Source: Streptomyces zagrosensis (GTDB taxonomy: Bacteria; Actinomycetota; Actinomycetes; Streptomycetales; Streptomycetaceae). From it: a stretch of 64,000 bases of DNA. The notes beneath the pieces were generated by a model. That model was not told where the DNA came from. It was given only the letters and a program-made list of their open reading frames with translations, and did no database searches. Below, in pieces: positions 11,092-18,810 of the stretch (the first letter of the stretch is position 1; every line of letters starts with the position of its first letter). The stretch spans positions 248,001-312,000 of the forward strand of contig NZ_JACHJL010000004.1 in NCBI RefSeq assembly GCF_014203645.1, written 5' to 3'. The position numbers and the translations under genes are program-made.

Positions 11092-11144
11092 CTTCTATCG
11101 CTTTACCGTCACAATCGTCACGCTTACGCTGTTCTTCCGTCACA

Positions 11145-11172
11145 GACCATCAACAGGCGTTCGCTGATGGTC
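11145..11172. promoter_or_regulatory. 8 bp inverted repeat upstream of small HTH gene
   Basis: GACCATCA at 11145-11152 is repeated in inverse as TGATGGTC at 11165-11172. It lies 54 bp after the end of the dehydrogenase gene and 109 bp before the HTH gene. It could be an operator or a weak terminator stem; there is no T-run. Confidence 0.4.
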
Positions 11173-11280
11173 ACTCAGCGTCGTTCACCGGGCACAGCTC
11201 AAGTGATCAACGACAGCCGCACCTCGGTTCCCCGACGGTCTCCCCCGACGTGGCCGCGGTGCCCCTAGGAGGCGCGAGAG

Positions 11281-11481
11281 ATGACTGATCGCAGGCTCTG
11301 GTCGTACAAGGAGATCGCCGCACACATCGGCGTCCAGACAGACACCGTGCGCTCCTACCGGAAGCACGGGCTACTGCCAGCCCCTGATGTCGTGGAGGGC
11401 ACGAAGCCCTACTGGTTCGCGGATACCATCCGGGCCTGGGTTCTGCGCAGACCGGGCAACCGGTCCCGCCGCGACTCCTAG
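11281..11481 (+). CDS. Small MerR/excisionase-type helix-turn-helix protein
   Basis: This 66-residue protein is almost entirely one winged helix-turn-helix: WSYKEIAAHIGVQTDTVRSY followed by RKHGLLPAPD and a conserved Trp/Phe turn (KPYWFADTIRAWV). This is the architecture of MerR-like, AlpA/excisionase-type DNA-binding domains. The ATG follows a strong AGGAGG site 8 bp upstream. It is convergent with the MMPL transporter gene, which ends 47 bp downstream. In actinomycetes such orphan HTH proteins are common and mostly uncharacterised. Its target is unknown, and nothing around it looks like a mobile element. Confidence 0.8.
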   Translation: MTDRRLWSYKEIAAHIGVQTDTVRSYRKHGLLPAPDVVEGTKPYWFADTIRAWVLRRPGNRSRRDS

Positions 11482-11527
11482 CGTCCGGCTCAAGGCCGCA
11501 ACCGGCGGCGGGACGTGGCGTGAGGAG

Positions 11528-14158
11528 CTAGCGCCGTCCCGCGTGATCTGGGTCCCGCACCTCGCTCTGTGGGGCGCGGGACCCAGCTATGTGCTGCTGT
11601 GGTGCGTCACCCTCGCTCAAGCCGATTCGTCGATGCAGGCGACGCAGCGGCCCTGGCGCCCACCAGGTCGCCCGCCCGGTCAGCCGCATCACGGCCGGGA
11701 CGAGTAGTCCGCGCACCACCATCGCGTCCATGAGCACCGCCAAGGCGATGCCGATGCCCAGCATCTTGGTGTTGGTCACCCGAGAGGTGCCGATCGCGAC
11801 CATGACCACCGCGAGGATCACCGCGGCGGCGGTGATGAGTCCGCCCGTTCGTTGCAGTCCGAAGACGACCGACCTTTCGTGATCACCGGTGCGGTCGTAC
11901 TCCTCCTTGATGCGAGAGAGCAGAAAGACCCCGTAGTCCATGGACAGCCCAAAGGCCACACAGAACATCAGCACCGGGATCGTCGTCTCGATTTCCCCGG
12001 TCGTTGTGAAGTTCAGGGGGCCGGACAGATGGCCGTCTTGGAACACCCACACCATGGCGCCGAACATCGCGGTCAGACTGAGGCCGTTCAGCACGATTGC
12101 TTGGAGTGGGATGAGAACGCTGCCGGTGAGCAGGAAGACCAGCACCAGCGTGGCCAAGGTGATGATGCCCAGGGCCCAGGGCAGCCGGTCGGCGATGGCG
12201 TCCTTGCTGTCCACCAGGGCCGCTGCCGTACCCGTGACCGACGCATCGAAGGGCGCGCTTTGAGCCCTGATGTCCCGCACCAGGTCTTGGGTTTCGATGG
12301 CCACGGCCTCATGTTCGGGCTGCACCGTGAGATGCGCGCCGCCCTCTGCGGTGCGGGTGGCGTCGCTGGGCCCGGCCTCTGTGACCCGCTCACCCCTGAC
12401 ATACGCCCCAGCGGGGCCGTTCACCCGTTGGACGCCCGGAAGTTGGGAAACCTTGGCGCTGTAGGAGGCGAGGTCGGCGGTGCGAGGTGGCACGGTGTGG
12501 CTGCCGAGCGTTGGGGTGTTGGCGCCATGTGATGGCCGCGGGCCGCCTGTGCCAAGGGCCTTGTACTTGACAGGGCTTGCGTCCCTACCGGTTCCCCCGT
12601 TCTTGCCGGTGTCCGGGGTCCGACCAACCGCGTGGCCGGGTTCCTGGTCGACAGCTCCGGAGGAGTTGGCATCAGTTCGAGCGATGATTTCGATGGCACC
12701 GTCAGGGCCGCCCGTGAAGCCATCGCGGATGTGCTGCTGGACGATGTGGGATTCGGCGCTGGCAGGCAACTGACGATCATCAGCGGTACCGAACTCCACT
12801 CGCAGGAACGGCAGGCCGAGCACCATCAGGCCCGCGACGGTCACCAGCGCGAAGACGGGAGCTCGACGCATCGCCAGCCGGGCCAGACGTGCCCAGCCCT
12901 CGCCCGACACCGCGGCCGTGGCGCCCTGACCATCGGAGCTGATCCGGGTACCCGCCTGGTCCGCGGCGGCACCCACGCTCTCCCCAGCTTCCTGGCTCTC
13001 CTCGTTCTTGTGACGCCCCCCGGCCTTTTGGTTCTCGGCTTGCCGTCCACGCCCTGTCTCCTTGCGGCGCCGCAACAGACGTCGCACATCAAGCGCGTTG
13101 ACCCGCTCACCGAGCAGGACCAGCACGGCCGGCAGCACCACCAGCGCCGCCGCGGCGGCAAGCAGCACAACGGCGATACCCGCGTACGCGAATGACCGCA
13201 GAAAATACTGTGGGAAAACCATCATTGCGGCCAGCGACACGGCGACGGTGAGCGCCGAGAAGAGAACCGTGCGGCCCGCTGTGCGCAGCGTCCTACCGAC
13301 GGCGGAGCGTGGGGTGACTCCGACAACCAATTCTTCGCGGAAACGCCGGACGATGAACAGGGCGTAGTCAACCGCGAGTCCAAGGCCCAGCGCGGTGGTG
13401 AGGTTTTGGGCGAAGACAGAGACGTCGGTGAACTCGGTGAGGCCCCGCAGCACGGCGTTGGTGCCCAATATGGCGACGATGCCCACCCCGAGGGGCAGCA
13501 ATGCGGCGACCGCACTACCGAAAACCATGATCAGCAGAATCAGCGTGATAGGGAGAGCGATCACTTCCGCCCGGAGCAGGTCCTCCTCGATGGTGCTCTG
13601 CAACTCGTGCCGCACGGCGACCTGCCCACCGAGCGACACCTCCACCGGCCCGTGGTCGCCTCGGTAATGCGGTGCGAGTCGGTCCAGCGCGTCGTTGGCC
13701 GCACCTTCGTCGCCTTGGATACGGGCCACGATCAGCGCCTCGTGTCGGTCCTTGGCCCGTAGCGCCGGGGCAGCCGTGTCCCAATAGGACGTCACGCCCG
13801 TGATGGACTTCTCGCCGGCAAGCCGGTGCGCGATCGCTCGGGCTTCAGCCGCAACGACCGGGTCGTCCACCGTGCGCTGACCGCTGTCTACCAGCAGCAC
13901 GAGGTTGGGCTGCGAGGCGGGAAACTGCCGCTCCAACGCGTCGGTTGCGTACGAGGATTCGGCCGCCGGGTCTTCCCAACCGCCGCTGCCGAGCCGATCG
14001 GCGACACCGCTCCCGGCGAGGACCGCGAGCACGGTGAACAGCAGGGCAAGGAGCAAGGAGAGCCTCGGGCGTGCGGTGACCAGCCGGGTCCAACCGCCGA
14101 TCCCGTCCCCCGCCGGGTCATCGACCCGGTCTTCGTCCGGGGCATTGAGCTTGTTCAT
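11528..14158 (-). CDS. MMPL-family RND-type membrane transporter
   Basis: This 876-residue inner-membrane exporter of the MMPL/RND superfamily probably exports lipids or hydrophobic toxins. It has a first membrane helix near residue 30 (LSLLLALLFTVLAVLAG), a large extracellular loop, a helix cluster (LGLGLAVDYALFIVRRFREEL and following), then a second half with the same plan (FGLSMDYGVFLLSRIKEEYD). The ATG at 14158 (MNKLNAPDED) has a GGAGGGAA site. Two hydrophilic low-complexity insertions stand out at about residues 370-420 and 490-560. The gene is divergent from a TetR regulator across two palindromic operators, so it is probably repressed by it. Its last 20 codons run through a strong hairpin. 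Confidence 0.9.
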   Translation of the reverse strand: MNKLNAPDEDRVDDPAGDGIGGWTRLVTARPRLSLLLALLFTVLAVLAGSGVADRLGSGGWEDPAAESSYATDALERQFPASQPNLVLLVDSGQRTVDDPVVAAEARAIAHRLAGEKSITGVTSYWDTAAPALRAKDRHEALIVARIQGDEGAANDALDRLAPHYRGDHGPVEVSLGGQVAVRHELQSTIEEDLLRAEVIALPITLILLIMVFGSAVAALLPLGVGIVAILGTNAVLRGLTEFTDVSVFAQNLTTALGLGLAVDYALFIVRRFREELVVGVTPRSAVGRTLRTAGRTVLFSALTVAVSLAAMMVFPQYFLRSFAYAGIAVVLLAAAAALVVLPAVLVLLGERVNALDVRRLLRRRKETGRGRQAENQKAGGRHKNEESQEAGESVGAAADQAGTRISSDGQGATAAVSGEGWARLARLAMRRAPVFALVTVAGLMVLGLPFLRVEFGTADDRQLPASAESHIVQQHIRDGFTGGPDGAIEIIARTDANSSGAVDQEPGHAVGRTPDTGKNGGTGRDASPVKYKALGTGGPRPSHGANTPTLGSHTVPPRTADLASYSAKVSQLPGVQRVNGPAGAYVRGERVTEAGPSDATRTAEGGAHLTVQPEHEAVAIETQDLVRDIRAQSAPFDASVTGTAAALVDSKDAIADRLPWALGIITLATLVLVFLLTGSVLIPLQAIVLNGLSLTAMFGAMVWVFQDGHLSGPLNFTTTGEIETTIPVLMFCVAFGLSMDYGVFLLSRIKEEYDRTGDHERSVVFGLQRTGGLITAAAVILAVVMVAIGTSRVTNTKMLGIGIALAVLMDAMVVRGLLVPAVMRLTGRATWWAPGPLRRLHRRIGLSEGDAPQQHIAGSRAPQSEVRDPDHAGRR
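11548..11586. terminator. Perfect 11 bp hairpin inside the 3' end of the MMPL gene
   Basis: CTGGGTCCCGC (11548-11558) pairs with GCGGGACCCAG (11576-11586) across a 17-base loop. It lies between the convergent HTH and MMPL genes but within the last 20 codons of the MMPL frame. It probably ends transcription from both sides. Confidence 0.6.
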
Positions 14159-14232
14159 CACGCGCCGTTCCCTCCCCCGCACCCTCACGTCATGGCAGAG
14201 CGCATAGACCTCCGCATGCCATAGACTGGCAA

Positions 14233-14278
14233 ACGCGAGCTATCACTCGCGTATCAGAATGCGAGCTGCCGCTCGCGT
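14233..14278. promoter_or_regulatory. Two tandem TetR-type operators between MMPL and tetR
   Basis: ACGCGAG-N6-CTCGCGT at 14233-14252 is a perfect 20 bp palindrome. ATGCGAG-N6-CTCGCGT at 14259-14278 is the same with one mismatch. The centres are 26 bp apart, in the gap between the divergent MMPL and TetR genes, which is where a TetR repressor would block both promoters. Confidence 0.85.
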
Positions 14279-14321
14279 TTGTCAACCATCGCAGGTCAGA
14301 GCGGGAAAGACGAGGGCATCG

Positions 14322-15293
14322 GTGACCGGAGCCAGATCGGGGAACGGAAAGGGCGGGAGCGCGAAGGGCGCAGATGAGCGGGACAGCACGGCCGAGTCCG
14401 CCCCGCAACGCGCAGACCGATCCACAGCCGCTTCAGGCGCCAGTTCCGCGGCCGGTTCACGCACCGAAACCAGCGCTAAGTCAGCCGGCGGCAAGGGCAG
14501 CCCGAAGGCCAGCCAGCCCAACCCGAGCACTCATCAACCCACCGCGAACACTGCCCAGCCCGAAGCGGAGGGCGTCCAGCCCGACAGGCAAGCGCCCCAG
14601 GCATCCGATGCCGAGCGCGCGCTGGCCGAGGACAACCCGGCAACGGCCAAGCCGCGACGACGGCAGGCACGTGGCGAACGGCGCATCGAACAACTACTTG
14701 AGGCCGCATCGACCGTCTTCACATCGGTGGGCTACTCAGCGGCGAGTACCAATGCCATCGCGCGCGAGGCCGGCGTCTCGCCCGGCACGCTCTACCAGTT
14801 CTTTCCCAACAAAGAGTCGATCGCAGTCGAGCTTGGGGAGCGGCTCATTCATCGTCTCCGCGCGACGCATGGTGCCGCCTTCGCACCCGAAAACGCCCAC
14901 CTTCCCCTGGCCGAGCTGGTGGACACCGTGCTCGATCCGATGATCGAGTTCAACTGCGTACATCCCGCTGCGCTCGCTCTGCTTTACGGCACCGATGTGC
15001 CCGGCAGGGTCGTATCTGATCACGATGCGCTGCATGCGGCCCTGTTGGAGCGTACGGCCGAACTCATCGCGCTACGCGCCCCCGCGCTATCCACCGACGA
15101 GCGAATTCGGCTGGCTCAGATGACCGTGGCGCTATTCAAGGCGAGCCTTGAACTCGTGGTCGCTCACGAGGGCGCCGAACGGGACTGGTACACAAGGGAG
15201 TCCAAGGCCGCCGTCTACCGCTACCTAGCCCCCTATATCGACCAGGCCCACGCAGGCGCCTCAGCATCGCCCCAGCCCCCACCGAGCCCCTGA
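14322..15293 (+). CDS. TetR-family regulator with long N-terminal extension
   Basis: This is a probable local repressor of the divergent MMPL exporter. The helix-turn-helix is at about residues 117-165 (ARGERRIEQLLEAASTVF, then ASTNAIAREAGVSPGTLYQF and FPNKESIAVELGERL). A ligand-binding domain with a KASLELVVAHEGAERDWY helix follows. Normal TetR proteins have 5-20 residues before helix 1; this one has about 115 of Ser/Ala/Gly/Lys-rich sequence. I use the GTG at 14322, 5 bp after GAGGG, because the earlier ATG at 14259 lies inside an operator. A start deeper in the low-complexity part cannot be excluded. The length would be 323 residues. Confidence 0.82.
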   Translation: MTGARSGNGKGGSAKGADERDSTAESAPQRADRSTAASGASSAAGSRTETSAKSAGGKGSPKASQPNPSTHQPTANTAQPEAEGVQPDRQAPQASDAERALAEDNPATAKPRRRQARGERRIEQLLEAASTVFTSVGYSAASTNAIAREAGVSPGTLYQFFPNKESIAVELGERLIHRLRATHGAAFAPENAHLPLAELVDTVLDPMIEFNCVHPAALALLYGTDVPGRVVSDHDALHAALLERTAELIALRAPALSTDERIRLAQMTVALFKASLELVVAHEGAERDWYTRESKAAVYRYLAPYIDQAHAGASASPQPPPSP

Positions 15294-15388
15294 GTCACCC
15301 GGCCACCCGGCCACCCGGAGCGTCGCCATCGAGCGCCGATCGAGTGCACCGAAACTGATAGGCAGGGCGCCGCCCCCAGAAGCGCTTC

Positions 15389-15405
15389 ATACCCCAGGGG
15401 GGTAT
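15389..15405. promoter_or_regulatory. CsoR-type copper operator
   Basis: ATACCCC-AGG-GGGGTAT is a perfect interrupted palindrome of the kind bound by the Cu(I)-sensing repressor CsoR. It lies 80 bp before the start of the copper-chaperone gene. It predicts derepression of that gene by copper. No csoR gene is in the window. Confidence 0.85.
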
Positions 15406-15484
15406 AGAGTGACCATGGTGGGGACGCGGAAGAACCTCCGAAGCTCCACGAGACCGCCACACCCCCATTTTCAGAGGAGAACCC

Positions 15485-15742
15485 ATGAGCTCCGAGGCCA
15501 ACTCCGGTTCCTTCAGCACCACCAACGGCGTCACCACGGTCTATACGGTGACGGGCATGACCTGCGGCCACTGCGAGAACGCGGTCACCGAGGAGGTCTC
15601 GGCCCTGGACGGCGTCACGTCCGTCACGGCCGTGGCCGCAACTGGCCAGGTGACCGTCGCATCGACCGGTCCGCTCGACGATGAGGCCATGCGCGCCGCC
15701 ATCGACGAGGCGGGGTACGAACTCACCGGCCGGACCGCCTAG
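15485..15742 (+). CDS. copZ: Heavy-metal-associated domain protein, CopZ-like copper chaperone
   Basis: This 85-residue protein is a single HMA ferredoxin-like domain with the Cu(I)-binding motif MTCGHC at about residues 24-29 and the usual AIDEAGYEL C-terminal helix-strand. It probably carries Cu(I) to an efflux ATPase or to CsoR. The ATG follows AGAGGAG, and the CsoR-type palindrome at 15389-15405 lies in its promoter. Usually a CopA P-type ATPase gene is adjacent; here none is, so the chaperone is alone with its operator. A long gene-free region follows. Confidence 0.9.
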   Translation: MSSEANSGSFSTTNGVTTVYTVTGMTCGHCENAVTEEVSALDGVTSVTAVAATGQVTVASTGPLDDEAMRAAIDEAGYELTGRTA

Positions 15743-16444
15743 GCGCCAGCCACCACTGTCGCCACCGGCACCACCCGGGGCCGGGTCATGCAGCGCCCTC
15801 AAGGGCCGCCGCGCGACCCGGCCTTCACGCTGCCCCTCGCGCCGCGCCTTCGAGCTCGCTTCGGCCTCACCGGCCGCGCGCCTCACCCCGTACACACGCC
15901 TCCGGCCCGACACCCCGCCGAGGCCGGGCGTCCGCCAACTCCCGACGTCCGCTACTCGTCGGAGCAGCCAACCCTCTCCCGACCAGCAGAGCCACCTGGC
16001 CTCGGCAGGCATCGCGCCCGTGCCACGTGCGGCCGGCCCCCGAACGGTGCCCACGAGTTCATCGCGCCACTCGCCCGGACGACGAGTTGTGCTGAGCCTG
16101 CACGTTCGTACACCTTCACGAAATCCCCATAAGCCACACAACACCCATACGCGAGCGCCTCGATATTCAAATCGAGACCCTTGCCCTTTTACGTACCCAT
16201 ATGGCAGGAGACGCAGATCACAGCGGTATGGGGGTAACCATTCACAGGGATCGCGAGTCTAACCGTGTGGTGCTGGGGCGTCTTGGGGGACGTTTCCAGA
16301 CTGCGCGTAGCCGGGGCGACGTACCGGGGAGCTTTGAGCGGCCCTCCCGCATGTACGCGTCCCGGCAGATCGCGGGCGCACGGCCCTTGGGCCAGCAAGG
16401 CTCCCGGCCGGATCCCGTGGGGGGAATCCGCACCGGGGAACAGG

Positions 16445-16489
16445 AAGCGCCCCGCTCCGACCCGTGGGGGGATCGGTAGCGGGGCGCTT
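16445..16489. terminator. Strong hairpin, probable intrinsic terminator
   Basis: AAGCGCCCCGCT (16445-16456) pairs perfectly with AGCGGGGCGCTT (16478-16489). The stem can extend inward by CCGA/TCGG with one bulge, and the downstream arm is followed by TCG. It lies far from any annotated gene end, about 700 bp after the chaperone gene. Confidence 0.7.
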
Positions 16490-16695
16490 TCGTGTGTGCG
16501 TCCGCCCCCATCCAGCGCGCACGCGCCACTCAACGCGGCTATCCGCACCGCCCACCGGGGCGCATTGAGGCATCTCGCACTCTTGCCTGCGAGCCCACCC
16601 TCCCGCCGCGCGCGCCGGTTTCAGTTTCTTCACTTTTCGCCCGCCTTTCATCTCCTGCCTTTCATCGCTCCCCGTCGCCGCGCCCCTGGCACGTG

Positions 16696-16727
16696 ATAGA
16701 AACTGGAACATCCGTCCCAGTTTCTAT
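16696..16727. promoter_or_regulatory. Palindromic operator before MFS gene
   Basis: ATAGAAACTGG (16696-16706) and CCAGTTTCTAT (16717-16727) form a perfect 11 bp inverted repeat with a 10-base spacer. The site ends 13 bp before the MFS start codon. Its form is that of a TetR-family operator, and a TetR gene lies downstream of the MFS gene. Confidence 0.82.
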
Positions 16728-16740
16728 GTCAGGAGTCGCG

Positions 16741-18420
16741 ATGGCCAATCCCTACGGCGTGCTCTTCGCCACCCCTGGTGCGCGGGCCTTCACCGCCGCC
16801 GGGTTCGTCTCTCGGATGCCACTGTCCATGACGGGCATCGGGCTGATCACGATGCTGTCCGACCTGCGCGGCCAATACGGCATCGCCGGTGCCGTCGCCG
16901 CCACGTTCACCCTGTCCATGGCGTTCTTCGGGCCACAGGTCTCCCGGCTGGTCGATCGCTTCGGGCAGAGCCGGGTGTTGTTGCCGGTCACCGGAGTGAG
17001 CGTGGCCGCGCTGGGGTTACTGCTGCTTTGCGCGCACTACGCGGCACCGGTGTGGACGCTGTTTTTGCTCGCGGTGCCTTCGGGCTGCATGCCGAGCATG
17101 GCGGCGATGGTCAGGGCCCGGTGGACCGAGCTCTACCGTGACTCACCCCGATTGCACACCGCCTATGCGTTGGAGGCCGTGGTGGAGGACATCACCTTCA
17201 TCGCGGGGCCTGCGCTCTCGGTGCTGCTGTGCACGACGCTCTTCCCGGAAGCCGGGCCGTTGGCCGCTGCGGTGCTGCTGGCCGTGGGTGTCGCGCTCTT
17301 CGTCATGCAGCGCGGTACGGAGCCACCGGTGCGTACGGAGGCGCATGGTGGTGGCGGCTCAGCGCTGCGCAGCGGACCGCTACGGGTGCTGATACTCGCT
17401 CTGGTCGCGGGCGGCGCGATCGTTGGCACGGTGGACGTGGTGAGCGTGGCGTTCGCGCACGAGCAGGGCCAGCCTGGCGCGACCGGGCTGGTGCTCGCCG
17501 TGTACGCCGTTGGCTCCTGCCTGGCCGGGCTGGCGTTCGGGGCCATGACGCTACGGACGCCGCTGCCCCGGCTGCTGGTGATCGGCCTGCTCGGCACGGC
17601 CGCCACCACGCTGCCGTTCCTGCTGGTGGACAGCGTCGTCGCCCTGACGGTGGCGGTGTTCTTCGCGGGCGTGTTCTTCGCCCCCACGATGATCACCATC
17701 ATGAATGTGATCGAGCGCATCGTGCCGGCGCACCGGCTGACCGAGGGCATGACCTGGGCCACGACGGGGCTCGCCACCGGGGCTGCGCTGGGTTCGGCAC
17801 TCTCCGGCGCGATAGTTGACGAGTTCGGTCCGCGCGGCGGTTTCGCCGTGGCCATTGCAGCGGGCGCGTGCGGAGTGGTTGTCGCGGCGATCGGTTACCG
17901 ACCGCTGGTGACCGCGATGGCTGGCATGCGTTCCGCATCGCAGGACGGCGACAAGGTCCTCATATCGCAGGACGGAACGGGCACAGAACACGATGCCGTG
18001 TCGAGCCTGGATGACGATGCCGCGCCTATCGCCACGCCAGCCCCCCTTCCCAAAGCCGCGGGCGACACCGTGCGCGGAGCCGGGGAAGGTGCCGAGCCGC
18101 ACGGCGGGAAAGGTACCGTCACGGTGGCTGCCGATTCGAACCGTGCCGGCTTGGCCCCGGGGGCCTCGTCGGGCCGTCAAGGCTCCCCGGACCTCCGGGA
18201 CTCCTCGGACCGTGCGAACGCGAGCGCCGAGACGGGCTCGGGTGCCGGCTCCGGCTCCGGTACCGGAACGGATGCAGGTACGAGCACGGACGTCGGCTCT
18301 CGCACGGAGGCGAGTGCCGCGTCCGGCGCGACCGACCTCCAGACGGGCGCCCGCTCCTCAGCGGACACCGATCGGGAACCGGACTTCGACCGACAACAGC
18401 CTTACGTTGACTGCGGCTGA
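16741..18420 (+). CDS. MFS efflux transporter with 150-residue low-complexity tail and a TTA codon
   Basis: This 559-residue protein has a 12-helix major facilitator core (about residues 1-400) of the drug-exporter type. A conserved loop reads RLVDRFGQSRVLLPVTG, and helices include VLILALVAGGAIVGTVDVVSV and AVFFAGVFFAPTMITIMNVIE. The substrate is unknown. The last 150 residues are hydrophilic Ser/Gly/Thr/Ala repeats, abnormal for the family. The ATG at 16741 follows AGGAG, and a TetR-type operator lies immediately upstream. Codon 93 (17027 minus 10, i.e. 17017-17019) is TTA, the rare leucine codon read by the bldA tRNA, so expression may be development-dependent. The next gene is a TetR regulator in the same frame. 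Confidence 0.88.
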   Translation: MANPYGVLFATPGARAFTAAGFVSRMPLSMTGIGLITMLSDLRGQYGIAGAVAATFTLSMAFFGPQVSRLVDRFGQSRVLLPVTGVSVAALGLLLLCAHYAAPVWTLFLLAVPSGCMPSMAAMVRARWTELYRDSPRLHTAYALEAVVEDITFIAGPALSVLLCTTLFPEAGPLAAAVLLAVGVALFVMQRGTEPPVRTEAHGGGGSALRSGPLRVLILALVAGGAIVGTVDVVSVAFAHEQGQPGATGLVLAVYAVGSCLAGLAFGAMTLRTPLPRLLVIGLLGTAATTLPFLLVDSVVALTVAVFFAGVFFAPTMITIMNVIERIVPAHRLTEGMTWATTGLATGAALGSALSGAIVDEFGPRGGFAVAIAAGACGVVVAAIGYRPLVTAMAGMRSASQDGDKVLISQDGTGTEHDAVSSLDDDAAPIATPAPLPKAAGDTVRGAGEGAEPHGGKGTVTVAADSNRAGLAPGASSGRQGSPDLRDSSDRANASAETGSGAGSGSGTGTDAGTSTDVGSRTEASAASGATDLQTGARSSADTDREPDFDRQQPYVDCG

Positions 18421-18810
18421 ACGGGCTCGTTCAGGCCGCCCGGGATACGGGAGCTTGCCCTGAATCAGCTTGGACCCACACCACAGGCCGAGGGCGATGG
18501 TGCCGACGCCCGCCACCCCCGCGCTGCCGCGGGCACCGGGCGCGCCGCCCAAACCGGTGGTGTCGCAGATACGGATCGTGTCGCGGATGCCGCAGGTGCG
18601 GAGCTCGGTGGCGGCGTAGCAGAGGCCAGCGGTACCGCAGACGCTGGTGCAACAGAAGATGCCGATGCCACAGCGGATAGCGGTGGTGTTGATGTTGGCA
18701 GTGATGTTGGTGATGTTGGTTTTGGCGGTGGGCAGCCTGGGGCCGCTGGTGGCGGCCACCGGCCCGGGTCGTCGCCCGGGGGCGCCGGCAAGGCCGAAGC
18801 CGTTGGAGTT
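18421..18810 (+). other. In-frame open low-complexity stretch joining MFS and tetR
   Basis: After the MFS stop (TGA, 18418-18420) the same frame stays open for 130 codons to the tetR GTG. It encodes Gly/Ala/Asp-rich sequence like the MFS tail, with no in-frame ATG or GTG before 18811. This looks like former coding sequence: either a tail extended beyond a new stop, or one ancestral MFS-TetR fusion. It is not annotated as a gene because no usual start codon exists. Confidence 0.5.

Larger units (their letters stand above)
15743..16740. other. One-kilobase gene-free region
   Basis: No ORF with convincing coding character is seen. The left part (15743-16140) is featureless GC-rich sequence. A lower-GC patch near 16140-16200 includes CTCGAT-N6-ATCGAG (16159-16176). 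A weak 83-codon ORF starts at 16228. The sequence CCCGTGGGGGG followed by a GATCGG-like stretch occurs twice (near 16416 and 16461), and a strong hairpin ends at 16489. Right of it the DNA is ordinary until the MFS operator at 16696. A small RNA ending at the hairpin is possible. Confidence 0.5.

Noticed and set aside
15743..16140. Cobalamin or c-di-AMP riboswitch in the long gap after copZ.
   Set aside because: I looked for the conserved core sequences of these riboswitches in 15743-16740 and found no convincing match.
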